Shown: one piece after another, positions 17,667 to 25,169 of the stretch
Layout: each line of letters begins with the position of its first letter
Numbering within the stretch: the first letter of the stretch is position 1
Translations under genes and position numbers: made by a program
Source of the DNA: Competibacteraceae bacterium UBA6584
GTDB taxonomy: Bacteria > Pseudomonadota > Gammaproteobacteria > Competibacterales > Competibacteraceae
Assembly: GCA_002433805.1 (NCBI GenBank)
Contig: DJIW01000114.1
Location: 37,113 to 64,245 of the forward strand
DNA length: 27,133 nucleotides
Direction of reading: 5' to 3'
The notes under the pieces: model-generated
Told to the model about the DNA's origin: nothing
What the model saw: the letters and a program-made list of their open reading frames with translations, nothing else
The model's database searches: none

Positions 17667-17965
17667 GCCGGCAGGACCTTGCGGAAGGGATAGACCTCGA
17701 CCGCCGCGAACACGCCGGCGGCGACATAGGGATCGGCCTCCGCCCAAGCCTTGGCGTCTTCCAGCGTCGGAAAGTCGACGACCATCAGACTGCCTTGAAA
17801 GCCGGCCGGACCCGGATCGGGGCTGTCGATGGCGGGCAACGGTCCGGCCAAGATCAGCCGGCCTTCGGCCAGCAGCGCCTGCAAGCGCTCCAGATGGGCT
17901 GGGCGCGCCGCCAAGCGGCGCTCCAGACTGTCGCGCGCGTCGCGGCCTAAAATGGCGTACAACAT
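17663..17965 (-). CDS. yciI: YciI family protein
   Basis: Small dimeric ferredoxin-like-fold protein whose biochemical role is poorly defined. The 100 residues begin MLYAILGRDARDSLERR and include RPAHLERLQALLAEGRLILAGP near 21-42 (landmark) and the conserved end FPTLEDAKAWAEADPYVAAGVF near 70-91, with the DPY motif typical of the family. The start is well supported: AAAGGAG lies 9 bases upstream, inside the end of yciB, whose stop is only 3 bases from the ATG. It sits between yciB and bolA, an arrangement common in gammaproteobacteria. Confidence 0.92.
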   Translation of the reverse strand: MLYAILGRDARDSLERRLAARPAHLERLQALLAEGRLILAGPLPAIDSPDPGPAGFQGSLMVVDFPTLEDAKAWAEADPYVAAGVFAAVEVYPFRKVLPA

Positions 17966-17968
17966 GAC

Positions 17969-18520
17969 TCAAGACTCCTTTGACGGACCATCGTCGGTTT
18001 TAAGATAGCGGCTCATGTAAACCGCTTGCGCCAGAATGAAGGCCACCGTCAAGCCCAGAATGCCGAACAGCTTGAAATTGACCCAGGTGTTTTCGTCGAA
18101 GGCGAACGCGACATACAGGTTAACCGCTCCCATCGCCAAGAAAAAGATCGCCCAGGCGAACGTCAGCTTGATCCACAGCGCGGGCGGAAGTTCCAATTGC
18201 GCGCCCATCATCCGCTCCAACAGCGTTTTTTGGCCGATGTAGCGGCTGCCGATAAACGCCGAGGCGAACAACCAATTCACCACGGTGGGCTTCCATTTGA
18301 CGAAAATCGGATCGTGCAGCAGCAAGGTTGCGCCGCCGAAGACCAACACCAGGCCGGCGGTGACCAGCGGCATGGTTTCGATCCGGCGCTGGCGCAGCCA
18401 CAGCCAGCCGGTCTGAGCCAGGGTCGCGACGATCAATACGCCGGTCGCGACATAAATGTCCGCCAGCTTGTAGGCGACGAAGAACAATACAATAGGCAGG
18501 AAGTCAAACAGCAGTCTCAT
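17969..18520 (-). CDS. yciB: Inner membrane protein YciB (septation protein A family)
   Basis: Polytopic inner-membrane protein linked in the family to cell envelope synthesis and septation. The 183 residues carry about five membrane segments: near 6-30, 50-66, 78-95, 117-138 and 148-168. Family landmarks are MRLLFDFLPIVLFFVAYK at the start, HDPIFVKWKPTVVNWLF near 69-85, LPPALWIKLTFAW near 111-123 and FDENTWVNFKLFG near 140-152. It is the first gene of the minus-strand yciB-yciI-bolA-PpiC unit, divergent from yciO. The start at 18520 agrees with the usual MKxLxDFxP N-terminus. Confidence 0.95.
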   Translation of the reverse strand: MRLLFDFLPIVLFFVAYKLADIYVATGVLIVATLAQTGWLWLRQRRIETMPLVTAGLVLVFGGATLLLHDPIFVKWKPTVVNWLFASAFIGSRYIGQKTLLERMMGAQLELPPALWIKLTFAWAIFFLAMGAVNLYVAFAFDENTWVNFKLFGILGLTVAFILAQAVYMSRYLKTDDGPSKES

Positions 18521-18596
18521 GCCGGCAGCGAGGTTCCGTTTTTAGAAGGCAGGGGGCGGGTGGGCGGCAAGATCAGGCGGCCCCGCGGCGGCCGCT

Positions 18597-18608
18597 TCGA
18601 ACGTTCGA
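18597..18608. promoter_or_regulatory. Perfect 12-bp palindrome between yciB and yciO
   Basis: TCGAACGTTCGA is an uninterrupted perfect palindrome in the 152-base divergent spacer (18521-18672). It could be an operator for either gene. A GC-rich inverted repeat (GCGGCC...GGCCGC) lies just to its left. No good -35/-10 pair could be assigned on either strand, and no regulator can be named. Confidence 0.3.
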
Positions 18609-18672
18609 CCATCCTAAATCGCGGGCGCGCCGGTTCAATCCTCAAAGATACGATCAGGAAATAGTACAGGCT

Positions 18673-19293
18673 ATGAGCCGTTTATTACAAATTCATCCGC
18701 TGAACCCGCAGCCGCGCTCGATCGGCCAAGCGGTCGAATGCCTGGGCGCGGGCGGCGTGATCGTCTATCCGACCGACTCCAGCTACGCCTTGGGTTGCCG
18801 GCTGGGAGACAAGGCGGCGGCGGAGAGGATCCGCCACATCCGCCAAACCGACCGCCACCACAATTTCACCCTGGTGTGCCGCGATCTGTCGGAAATCGCC
18901 ACCTACGCCAAGGTCGACAACCGCCGCTACCGCTTGCTCAAGGCCGCCACACCGGGGCCGTTCACCTTCATCCTGCAGGCGACCCACGAAGTGCCGCGCC
19001 GCTTGCAGCACCCCCGCCGCAAAACCATCGGCATCCGGGTGCCGGATAACGCCATCGCCCGCGCGTTGCTGACCGAATTAGGCGAGCCGATCATGAGTTG
19101 CACGCTGAGCCTGCCCGGCGATGAGTGGCCGCTGGCCGATCCGGAGGAGATCCGGGAACGCTTGAACAACGAAGTGGATCTGCTCATCGACGGCGGTCCC
19201 TGCCAGCGCGAGCCGACCACGATGCTCGATCTGACCGGCGACGCGCCGGAACTGATCCGGGAAGGTTTGGGGGACGCCCGCCCATTTCTCTAG
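18673..19293 (+). CDS. yciO: YciO/Sua5/YrdC family protein
   Basis: Member of the Sua5/YciO/YrdC fold that binds ATP and RNA; TsaC/Sua5 proteins make threonylcarbamoyl-AMP for the tRNA t6A modification, whereas the precise role of YciO is less certain. The 206 residues match YciO in length. Visible motifs are GGVIVYPTDSSYALGCRLGD near 27-46, IRQTDRHHNFTLVCRDLS near 56-73 (where Sua5 has KxRp), ATPGPFTFILQAT near 93-105 and KTIGIRVPDN near 116-125. The H-H-N-F variant and the neighbours (M50 protease, trpS, scpA, scpB, rluB) fit YciO rather than TsaC. It is divergent from yciB. Confidence 0.9.
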   Translation: MSRLLQIHPLNPQPRSIGQAVECLGAGGVIVYPTDSSYALGCRLGDKAAAERIRHIRQTDRHHNFTLVCRDLSEIATYAKVDNRRYRLLKAATPGPFTFILQATHEVPRRLQHPRRKTIGIRVPDNAIARALLTELGEPIMSCTLSLPGDEWPLADPEEIRERLNNEVDLLIDGGPCQREPTTMLDLTGDAPELIREGLGDARPFL

Positions 19294-19314
19294 GCCGCGC
19301 CGGGAAGCGGTGCG

Positions 19315-19320
19315 TATAAT
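19315..19320 (+). promoter_or_regulatory. TATAAT just upstream of the M50 protease start
   Basis: A perfect -10 hexamer ends 6 bases before the ATG at 19327. If used, transcription would begin at or next to the start codon, giving a leaderless message. No matching -35 is visible at 16-18 bases upstream, and the motif could be chance. Confidence 0.3.
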
Positions 19321-19326
19321 CGCGTC

Positions 19327-19977
19327 ATGCAAGACGAATTGAATACGGTGCAACTGTTGGTGGTGCTGGCTCCGCCCTTATTGTTGGCGATCACCCTGCA
19401 CGAGGTGGCGCACGGCTGGATGGCCCTGCGGTTCGGCGACTCCACCGCCCACGCACAGGGGCGGCTCAGCCTCAACCCGCTGCGGCACGTCGACCCGATC
19501 GGCACTTTGCTGGTGCCGGGACTGCTGGCGGTGATCGGCGGCTTTATCTTCGGTTGGGCCAAACCGGTGCCGGTCGACTACCGCCGGCTGCGCCAACCCA
19601 AGCGCGATATGGCGCTGGTGGCGTTGGCCGGACCGCTGTCGAATTTGTTGATGGCCTTGGCTTGGGCGCTGGTGGCGCTGTTCGGCCACGGCTTGCAAGA
19701 TAGCGTCGCTTGGCTGGGCAAGCCGATGTTGCTGATGGGGCTCGCCGGCATCGACGTCAACGTCATGCTCGGGGTGCTCAATCTGGTGCCGATCCCGCCG
19801 CTGGACGGTTCGCGGGTGCTGGCGGGCCTGCTGCCGGACCGGTTCGGTCAGGCCATGGCGCGTCTGGAGCCCTACGGCCTGATGATTTTGTTGTTCTTGC
19901 TCGTCAGCGGCGTTTTGAATTTGTTGCCTATCGTCAGCAGCATCCGGCATCTGATTCTCATGCTGTTCTTCTCTTGA
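19327..19977 (+). CDS. Site-2-protease-like M50 family zinc metallopeptidase
   Basis: Integral membrane zinc protease family; substrates of this small rhomboid-sized M50 group are not known. The 216 residues contain zinc ligands in HEVAH at 25-29 (HExxH) within the first membrane helix and the third ligand motif NLVPIPPLDGSR with Asp160. Four to five further hydrophobic segments are visible (near 60-78, 95-118, 135-157 and 183-212). There is no PDZ domain, unlike RseP. It is followed 27 bases later by trpS and preceded by yciO, a neighbourhood conserved among gammaproteobacteria. No clear Shine-Dalgarno precedes the start. Confidence 0.93.
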   Translation: MQDELNTVQLLVVLAPPLLLAITLHEVAHGWMALRFGDSTAHAQGRLSLNPLRHVDPIGTLLVPGLLAVIGGFIFGWAKPVPVDYRRLRQPKRDMALVALAGPLSNLLMALAWALVALFGHGLQDSVAWLGKPMLLMGLAGIDVNVMLGVLNLVPIPPLDGSRVLAGLLPDRFGQAMARLEPYGLMILLFLLVSGVLNLLPIVSSIRHLILMLFFS

Positions 19978-20004
19978 TTTCCGATCCGAACCCTCCGCGC
20001 TGTC

Positions 20005-21012
20005 ATGGAAATTACCCTTACCGGCATCACCACCACCGGCACGCCGCATCTTGGCAATTACGTCGGCGCGATCCTGCCCGCCATCGAAGCCAGCCGGCGG
20101 CGGGACGTGCAATCGTTTTATTTTCTGGCCGACTACCACGCCCTGGTTAAATGTCAGGATCCCGCCTTGGTCCACCGTTCGCGTCTGGAAGTGGCCGCGA
20201 CCTGGCTGGCGCTGGGCCTGGATGTCGACAATGTGATTTTTTACGCCCAGACCGACGTTCCGGAAATTCTGGAGCTGACCTGGATGCTGACCTGCGTCAC
20301 CGCCAAGGGGCTGATGAACCGCGCCCACGCCTACAAGGCGGCGGTCGCCGACAATGTGGCCGATCCGGACAAGGATCCGGATAAGGGCGTGACCATGGGG
20401 CTGTTCTGCTATCCGATCCTGATGGCGGCGGACATTCTCATGTTCAAGGCCAGCAAGATTCCGGTCGGCAAGGACCAGATCCAACATCTGGAGATGGCCC
20501 GCGACATCGCCGCCCGCTTCAATCATGTGTACGGCGAGCATTTTGTGCTGCCGGAAGCGGTGGTCGACGAGAAAACGGCGGTGTTGGTCGGACTGGACGG
20601 GCGCAAGATGAGCAAGAGCTACGGCAACGCCATCCCGCTGTTCGAACCGGAAAAAACCTTGCGCAAGCTGATCATGCGGATCAAAACCAACTCCTTGCCG
20701 CCGGAAGCGCCCAAGGAACCGGAAGGTTGCACCTTGTTCCAGCTGTACCAAGCCTTCGCCAGCGCCGGGGAGACGGCGGCGATGCGGGCGCGGTACGCGC
20801 AAGGGATCGGCTGGGGCGAAATGAAACAAACGCTGTTCGAGTATCTGAACGCGCGCTTGAGCGAACCGCGCCAGCGGTATTGCGAACTTTTAGAGCAGCC
20901 CGGCCATATCGAGCGGATCCTCAAGCGCGGGGCGGCGCGCGCCCGCGATCACAGCGCGCCGTTTCTCGAAGAACTGCGGCGGGCGGTCGGTATCCGGCCG
21001 TTGGGCGCGTAG
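20005..21012 (+). CDS. trpS: Tryptophanyl-tRNA synthetase
   Basis: Class I aminoacyl-tRNA synthetase that charges tRNA-Trp. The 335 residues are typical. The HIGH equivalent is TPHLGN at 13-18, the KMSKS loop is exact at 201-205 (GRKMSKSYGN), and other family blocks include FLADYHAL near 40-47, YPILMAADIL near 136-145 and VGKDQIQHLEMARDIA near 153-168. The GxxTTGTPHLGNYVGA start indicates the bacterial TrpS type. No Shine-Dalgarno is evident at the only plausible start. The gene lies between the M50 protease and scpA, probably in one transcript. Confidence 0.98.
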   Translation: MEITLTGITTTGTPHLGNYVGAILPAIEASRRRDVQSFYFLADYHALVKCQDPALVHRSRLEVAATWLALGLDVDNVIFYAQTDVPEILELTWMLTCVTAKGLMNRAHAYKAAVADNVADPDKDPDKGVTMGLFCYPILMAADILMFKASKIPVGKDQIQHLEMARDIAARFNHVYGEHFVLPEAVVDEKTAVLVGLDGRKMSKSYGNAIPLFEPEKTLRKLIMRIKTNSLPPEAPKEPEGCTLFQLYQAFASAGETAAMRARYAQGIGWGEMKQTLFEYLNARLSEPRQRYCELLEQPGHIERILKRGAARARDHSAPFLEELRRAVGIRPLGA

Positions 21013-21065
21013 GGACCGTCTTGACCGCGACGTTCTCTCGCCGGCGGGCGCGGGCGGCTTGAGCG

Positions 21066-21854
21066 ATGGACGCCGTCGCCGAAACGCCGCCGCTGGCCAA
21101 GATCGGCGGCGAACCCTACACCCAGTTGCCGCGGGATCTTTATATCCCGCCCGATGCGCTGGAAGTGTTTCTGGAGGCGTTCGAAGGGCCGCTGGATCTG
21201 CTGCTGTATTTGATCAGGCGGCAAAATCTCAACATTCTCGATATTCCGGTCGCCGACATCACCCGTCAGTATTTGGACTATCTGGCGTTGATGCGCGAAT
21301 TGCGGCTGGAGCTGGCGGCCGAGTATCTGGTGATGGCGGCCTGGCTGGCCGAAATCAAATCGCGCTTGCTGCTGCCGAAACCCGCCTCGGTCGACGCGGA
21401 GGAGGAAGACCCCCGCGCCGAACTGGTGCGGCGGCTTCAGGAATACCAGCGTTTCCAACAGGCCGCCCGAGCGTTGGACGCGCTGCCGCGCTTGGAGCGC
21501 GAGCTTTACCTCGCCAGCGCGGAACCCGTCGAGCGTCAGATCGCCCCTCCGCCGCCGCCGGTCGCCTTGGCCGACTTGTTGGAGGCCCTGCGCGAGGTTT
21601 TGGCCCGCGCCGCGCTGTACGACCACCATCATATCCAGCGTGAATCCTTGTCGGTGCGCGAGCGGATGAGCCAGGTGTTGGAACGCCTGGACGCGCTCCG
21701 CTTTACGCCCTTGACCGCCTTGTTCCGACCAGAGCAAGGGCGAGCGGGCGTGGTGGTGACCTTTCTGGCGATCCTGGAGCTGCTGCGGGAGACGCTGCTG
21801 GAGCTGGCGCAAGCCGAACCGTTCGCGCCGATTCATCTGCGCAAGCGGATGTGA
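21066..21854 (+). CDS. scpA: Segregation and condensation protein A (kleisin)
   Basis: Kleisin subunit that bridges the SMC heads and binds ScpB. The 262 residues show the N-terminal SMC-neck-binding segment FEGPLDLLLYLIRRQNLNIL near 39-58 and IPVADITRQYLDYL near 60-73, then LAAEYLVMAAWLAEIKSRLLLP near 83-104, a variable acidic/Pro-rich middle, and a C-terminal winged-helix part with GVVVTFLAILELLRETLLEL near 227-246 that should bind the SMC cap. The last codons overlap the first possible start of scpB. Its partner SMC is encoded at 9678-13193, on the same strand but not in the same unit. Confidence 0.96.
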   Translation: MDAVAETPPLAKIGGEPYTQLPRDLYIPPDALEVFLEAFEGPLDLLLYLIRRQNLNILDIPVADITRQYLDYLALMRELRLELAAEYLVMAAWLAEIKSRLLLPKPASVDAEEEDPRAELVRRLQEYQRFQQAARALDALPRLERELYLASAEPVERQIAPPPPPVALADLLEALREVLARAALYDHHHIQRESLSVRERMSQVLERLDALRFTPLTALFRPEQGRAGVVVTFLAILELLRETLLELAQAEPFAPIHLRKRM

Positions 21855-21862
21855 GGCGGGCG

Positions 21863-22465
21863 ATGCCAGAATTGAAGGCGATTGTGGAAGCTTTGTTGCT
21901 GGCCGCCGCCGAACCGCTGTCGCTGGAGCGCCTGCTCGGGGTGTTCCCGGAAGCGCAGCGCCCCGACCGGGAAACGCTGCGCCGCGCCTTGAGCGAATTG
22001 GCGGCCGCCTGCGAGGGGCGCGGCGTCGAGTTGGTCGAAGTGGCCAGCGGATTTCGCTTGCAAGTGCCCGAGGCGTTCGCGCCGTGGGTGGCGCGGTTGT
22101 GGGAGGAGCGGACGGCCCATTATTCCCGCGCTTTATTGGAGACCTTGGCGCTGATCGCCTACCGCCAGCCGATCACCCGCGGCGAAATCGAAGCGGTGCG
22201 CGGGGTTAGCCTGAGTGGGGGCATCATGAAGACCTTGCAGGAACGCGGGTGGATCAAGGTAATCGGCCACCGCGAAGTGCCCGGCCGTCCGGCGCTGTAC
22301 GCCACCACGGACGGGTTTTTGGATTATTTCAGCCTCAAAAGTTTGAGCGAACTGCCGCCGCTGGCGGCGGCGCGCGATCTGGACGCCGTTGCCGTCGATT
22401 TGGAGCGCCGCGCGCCGGCGTTGGCCGATGGCGTCTCGTCCTCACCGGGGTCTTCCGATGTCTGA
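21863..22465 (+). CDS. scpB: Segregation and condensation protein B
   Basis: Dimeric winged-helix partner of the condensin complex that binds ScpA. From ATG 21863 it has 200 residues: LKAIVEALLLAAAEPLSLERL near the N-terminus, then GFRLQVPEAFAPWVARLWEE near 56-75, and the well conserved LSRALLETLALIAYRQPITR-type block (here YSRALLETLALIAYRQPITR) with GEIEAVRGVSLSGGIMKTL downstream and YATTDGFLDYF near 146-156. GTG 21851 in the same frame overlaps the scpA stop, but GAGG at 21853-21856 fits the ATG at 21863 better. The C-terminal end overlaps rluB by 8 bases. Confidence 0.96.
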   Translation: MPELKAIVEALLLAAAEPLSLERLLGVFPEAQRPDRETLRRALSELAAACEGRGVELVEVASGFRLQVPEAFAPWVARLWEERTAHYSRALLETLALIAYRQPITRGEIEAVRGVSLSGGIMKTLQERGWIKVIGHREVPGRPALYATTDGFLDYFSLKSLSELPPLAAARDLDAVAVDLERRAPALADGVSSSPGSSDV

Positions 22466-23549
22466 ACGCTTGCAGAAATTCTTAGCCCGCGCCGGTCTGG
22501 GTTCCCGCCGTCAGATCGAGGACTGGGTCCGCCAAGGCCGGATCAGCGTCAACGGTTCGCCCGCGCGGTTGGGGCTTCAGGTCGGCGAGGCCGACCGGAT
22601 CCAGATCGACGGCAAACCGGTCTCGGCTCGCTCGGAGCGGCCAGCGCGCCGCGTGTTGGCCTATTACAAACCGGTCGGCGAAATGACCACCCGCCGCGAT
22701 CCCGAAGGTCGACCCACGGTGTTCGAGCGCTTGCCGTGGCTGCGCGACGGGCGCTGGATCGCGGTCGGCCGGCTCGATCTCAACACCCAAGGCTTGTTGC
22801 TGCTGACCAACGACGGCGAACTGGCCAACCGCCTGATGCATCCTTCCTCGCAAGTCGAGCGGGAATACGCGGTTCGGGTGTTGGGCGGCGTGGCGTTGGA
22901 AACCTTAAAACGCTTGCAACAGGGCGTGTCGCTCGACGATGGCTTGGCACGTTTCGATGAAATCCGCGAGGCGGGCGGCGAAGGCGCGAACCGCTGGTAT
23001 CACGTCATCCTGCGCGAAGGCCGCAACCGCGAGGTGCGCCGGTTGTGGGAATCGCAAGGGGTGACGGTCAGCCGCTTGATCAGGGTCCGCTACGGACCCA
23101 TCGTGTTGCGGCGCGGCTTGCATCCGGGGCGGTGGGACGAATTGGACGACGCCCAGCTGCGGGCGTTGATGGCGGCGGTGGGCGATGCGCCCGAGGAGGC
23201 GCCGGCCGCCAGCGCTCGCGGGCCTTTCAAGGCCGGCGGCGCTAAGCCGAGTCGGTTTTACGGCGCTTCCAAGACGCGGGCGTCAGAAATCCGTCAGCCG
23301 CCGGCGCGGGCGGCGAGATCGGGGCGAGGAGGTGATGAGCGACGCCGCGCGGAGGACGCCCCGCGCCCGCCGTATCCATCGCGGGCGGGCGCATCGCCCA
23401 AGCCGCGCCGCGTCGCGGCGACCGCGCCGCCCTCGCGGGGGGGCTCCAATCCCTGGAATGCCGCTGGCGGCCCGGCGCGCGGTGGTCGAGGAACCGGTCC
23501 CGGCCCACAGCGGCCGCTCAATCCTGGGCGCGCAAAATTTGCCCGGTGA
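22458..23549 (+). CDS. rluB: 23S rRNA pseudouridine synthase RluB with long RG-rich tail
   Basis: Converts uridine 2605 (E. coli numbering) of 23S rRNA to pseudouridine. From ATG 22458 (overlapping scpB, so coupled) it has 363 residues. An S4 RNA-binding domain lies at about 1-60 (SERLQKFLARAGLGSRRQIE), then the RsuA/RluB catalytic domain with catalytic Asp107 in VGRLDLNTQGLLLLTNDG, VEREYAVRV and REGRNREVRRLWES. Residues from about 242 to the end form a low-complexity Arg/Gly/Pro/Ala tail of roughly 120 residues, longer than in E. coli RluB (291 residues in total). The tail's last 32 bases overlap the convergent SDR gene. Confidence 0.93.
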   Translation: MSERLQKFLARAGLGSRRQIEDWVRQGRISVNGSPARLGLQVGEADRIQIDGKPVSARSERPARRVLAYYKPVGEMTTRRDPEGRPTVFERLPWLRDGRWIAVGRLDLNTQGLLLLTNDGELANRLMHPSSQVEREYAVRVLGGVALETLKRLQQGVSLDDGLARFDEIREAGGEGANRWYHVILREGRNREVRRLWESQGVTVSRLIRVRYGPIVLRRGLHPGRWDELDDAQLRALMAAVGDAPEEAPAASARGPFKAGGAKPSRFYGASKTRASEIRQPPARAARSGRGGDERRRAEDAPRPPYPSRAGASPKPRRVAATAPPSRGGSNPWNAAGGPARGGRGTGPGPQRPLNPGRAKFAR

Positions 23550-24261
23550 GACCCTTGCTATCGGGCCCCAACAGGTAGAGATAGGTTGCCAAGACGGATT
23601 CTGGATCGGCCCATCCCTCGGGGGCGCGGGCCGGGTAAGCGCGCAGGGTCAGACCGGCGCGAACTTGGCCGGGATCGACGCTGTTGACCCGGATCGGCGT
23701 ATTGGTTTCCAGTTCGCTGGCCAGCATTTTCATCAGCGTCTCCGCGCCGCCCTTGGCCACCGCGTAGGCGCCCCAATAGGCCCGGCCTTCCTCGCTGGTT
23801 CGATCGGCGGTGAACACCACCGAGGCGTCCCCGGCGCGACCCAGCAGGCCCAGTAGCGCGCGCGTCAGCAGAAACGGCGCGTTCAGATTGACTTGCAGGA
23901 TCCGATACCAAAGTTCCATGTCGTAGTTCGCCAGCGGCGTGAGTCCGTCGAACAAGGCGGCATTGTGCAGCACGCCGTCCAACCGGCCGAACTCGGAAGC
24001 CAGCACCTGCGCCAGATCGTCGTAATCCTTGGGGCTCGCGCCTTCCAGATTCATCGGATAAATCGCGGGCTTGGGCGCGCCCGCCTGTTCGATTTCGTCG
24101 TAAATTTGTTCCAGTTTGCGGATGGTGCGTCCGAGCAGGATGACGGTCGCGCCGTGAACGGCCAGCCGCCGCGCGATGGCGCGACCGAGGCCGGAACCCG
24201 CTCCGGTCACCAGAATGACTCTGCCTTTAAGCAGATCAGCCGCCGGTTGATAATCTTTCAT
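23518..24261 (-). CDS. yciK: YciK-type short-chain dehydrogenase/reductase with altered active site
   Basis: Rossmann-fold protein of the YciK group; substrate unknown. From ATG 24261 (AAAGG 8 bases upstream) it has 247 residues, beginning MKDYQPAADLLKGR as in E. coli YciK (MHYQPKQDLL). Cofactor loop TGAGSGLG at 19-26, HNAA at 99-102, VNLNAPF at 114-120, and the Tyr156-Lys160 pair (YAVAK). The usual catalytic Ser, 13 residues before the Tyr, is Asp143 here in the run FTADRTSEEGR; E. coli YciK has SSS at the aligned 142-144. In-frame GTG 24279 is a less likely start. It follows the squalene-synthase-like gene by 38 bases on the same strand and overlaps rluB tail to tail. Confidence 0.88.
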   Translation of the reverse strand: MKDYQPAADLLKGRVILVTGAGSGLGRAIARRLAVHGATVILLGRTIRKLEQIYDEIEQAGAPKPAIYPMNLEGASPKDYDDLAQVLASEFGRLDGVLHNAALFDGLTPLANYDMELWYRILQVNLNAPFLLTRALLGLLGRAGDASVVFTADRTSEEGRAYWGAYAVAKGGAETLMKMLASELETNTPIRVNSVDPGQVRAGLTLRAYPARAPEGWADPESVLATYLYLLGPDSKGLTGQILRAQD

Positions 24262-24299
24262 AGACAAAACCTTTATCACGACGAAAGCAAGGAGACCGA

Positions 24300-25169
24300 T
24301 TATCCTGTCGCTGACAGGGGGCGGTCGTGGCGTTTTTCGCGCCGCCGCAGCCGCCAGGCCAGCCAGAGCTTGCGCAGCGGCGTCAAATGAATGCGTTGTT
24401 CCAGCAGCCGGTAACCGCCTTCCGCGATTTCGGCCAGCAGCGCGGCCGTCAATTCAAGGCGGATCAGCAAGGGCGCCTGGGCGCGGCGGTCTTGCTCCGG
24501 CAAATACTCCAGGGCGCGGCGGTGACCGTCGCGAATCCGCTCGGCTTGAGCGGCGAACAGCTGGCGCGCGCGATCCGTGGTTTGCGCGGCGAGCAAGTCG
24601 CCCGGCTGGACGCCGTGACGCCGCATTTCATCCTCGGGCAAATACAAACGGCCCTGTCGGGCGTGCCGGCGCACCTCGTATAGCAGTTCGAACAGCAGCA
24701 GCATCGCCCCCGCTTCGCGCGCGAAGCGAGGCGTGGCGCGCCGGTCCTGGTAATTGAGAATTTCAGCCGCCAACGAAGCCGGCACGCTGCCGCGGCGGTG
24801 GACGTACAAGCTCAGTTCGCCGAAACTCGGATAAGCGTCGTAATCCAAATCCATCGCCGCGCCATCCAGGATTTCCCGGAAATATTCCTCGGGCAGATTG
24901 AACGCGGCCAAACGCGGTTGCAGGGCGCGCGTGATCGGATGTTGCGGCTCGCCCGCATACAGGCGGCCGAGTTCGGCGCGCCACCAGTCCAATTTCGCTC
25001 GCGCGACGCTGAAATCCTGGCATTCTTCGACGATTTGGGCCGTTTCCCGGCAAAACGCACCGACGGCGACCAGGGCTTGACGCTGCGCCAAGGGCAAACC
25101 GATCAGGCTGTAACGAAAATCCGAACCCGGCGGCGCCGCCAAGTGGTCGCAATAGTCATCGGGGTTCAT
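24300..25169 (-). CDS. Squalene/phytoene synthase-fold protein lacking the Asp-rich motifs
   Basis: Trans-isoprenyl diphosphate synthase fold, related to HpnD/phytoene-synthase-like proteins. From ATG 25169 it has 289 residues: MNPDDYC, GSDFRYSLIGLP near 15-26, ARAKLDWWRAEL near 56-67, HPITRALQP near 77-85, ELSLYVHRRGS near 118-128, LYLPEDEM near 175-182 and IHLTPLRKLWLAW near 260-272. Active family members read about FCREVDDVVDE at 39-49; this protein reads FCRETAQIVEE. The second motif, normally NIIRDVGED, is ELLYEVRRH at 161-169. Both metal/diphosphate-binding motifs are therefore gone, so prenyl-transfer activity is doubtful. The frame is open further upstream to 25331, but 25169 matches the family N-terminus. 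It is in a unit with the YciK-like gene. Confidence 0.8.
   Translation of the reverse strand: MNPDDYCDHLAAPPGSDFRYSLIGLPLAQRQALVAVGAFCRETAQIVEECQDFSVARAKLDWWRAELGRLYAGEPQHPITRALQPRLAAFNLPEEYFREILDGAAMDLDYDAYPSFGELSLYVHRRGSVPASLAAEILNYQDRRATPRFAREAGAMLLLFELLYEVRRHARQGRLYLPEDEMRRHGVQPGDLLAAQTTDRARQLFAAQAERIRDGHRRALEYLPEQDRRAQAPLLIRLELTAALLAEIAEGGYRLLEQRIHLTPLRKLWLAWRLRRREKRHDRPLSATG

Noticed and set aside
19378..20829. 483-codon minus-strand frame spanning the M50 protease and trpS
   Set aside because: Gln/His/Arg-rich antisense shadow crossing two well-defined plus-strand genes.
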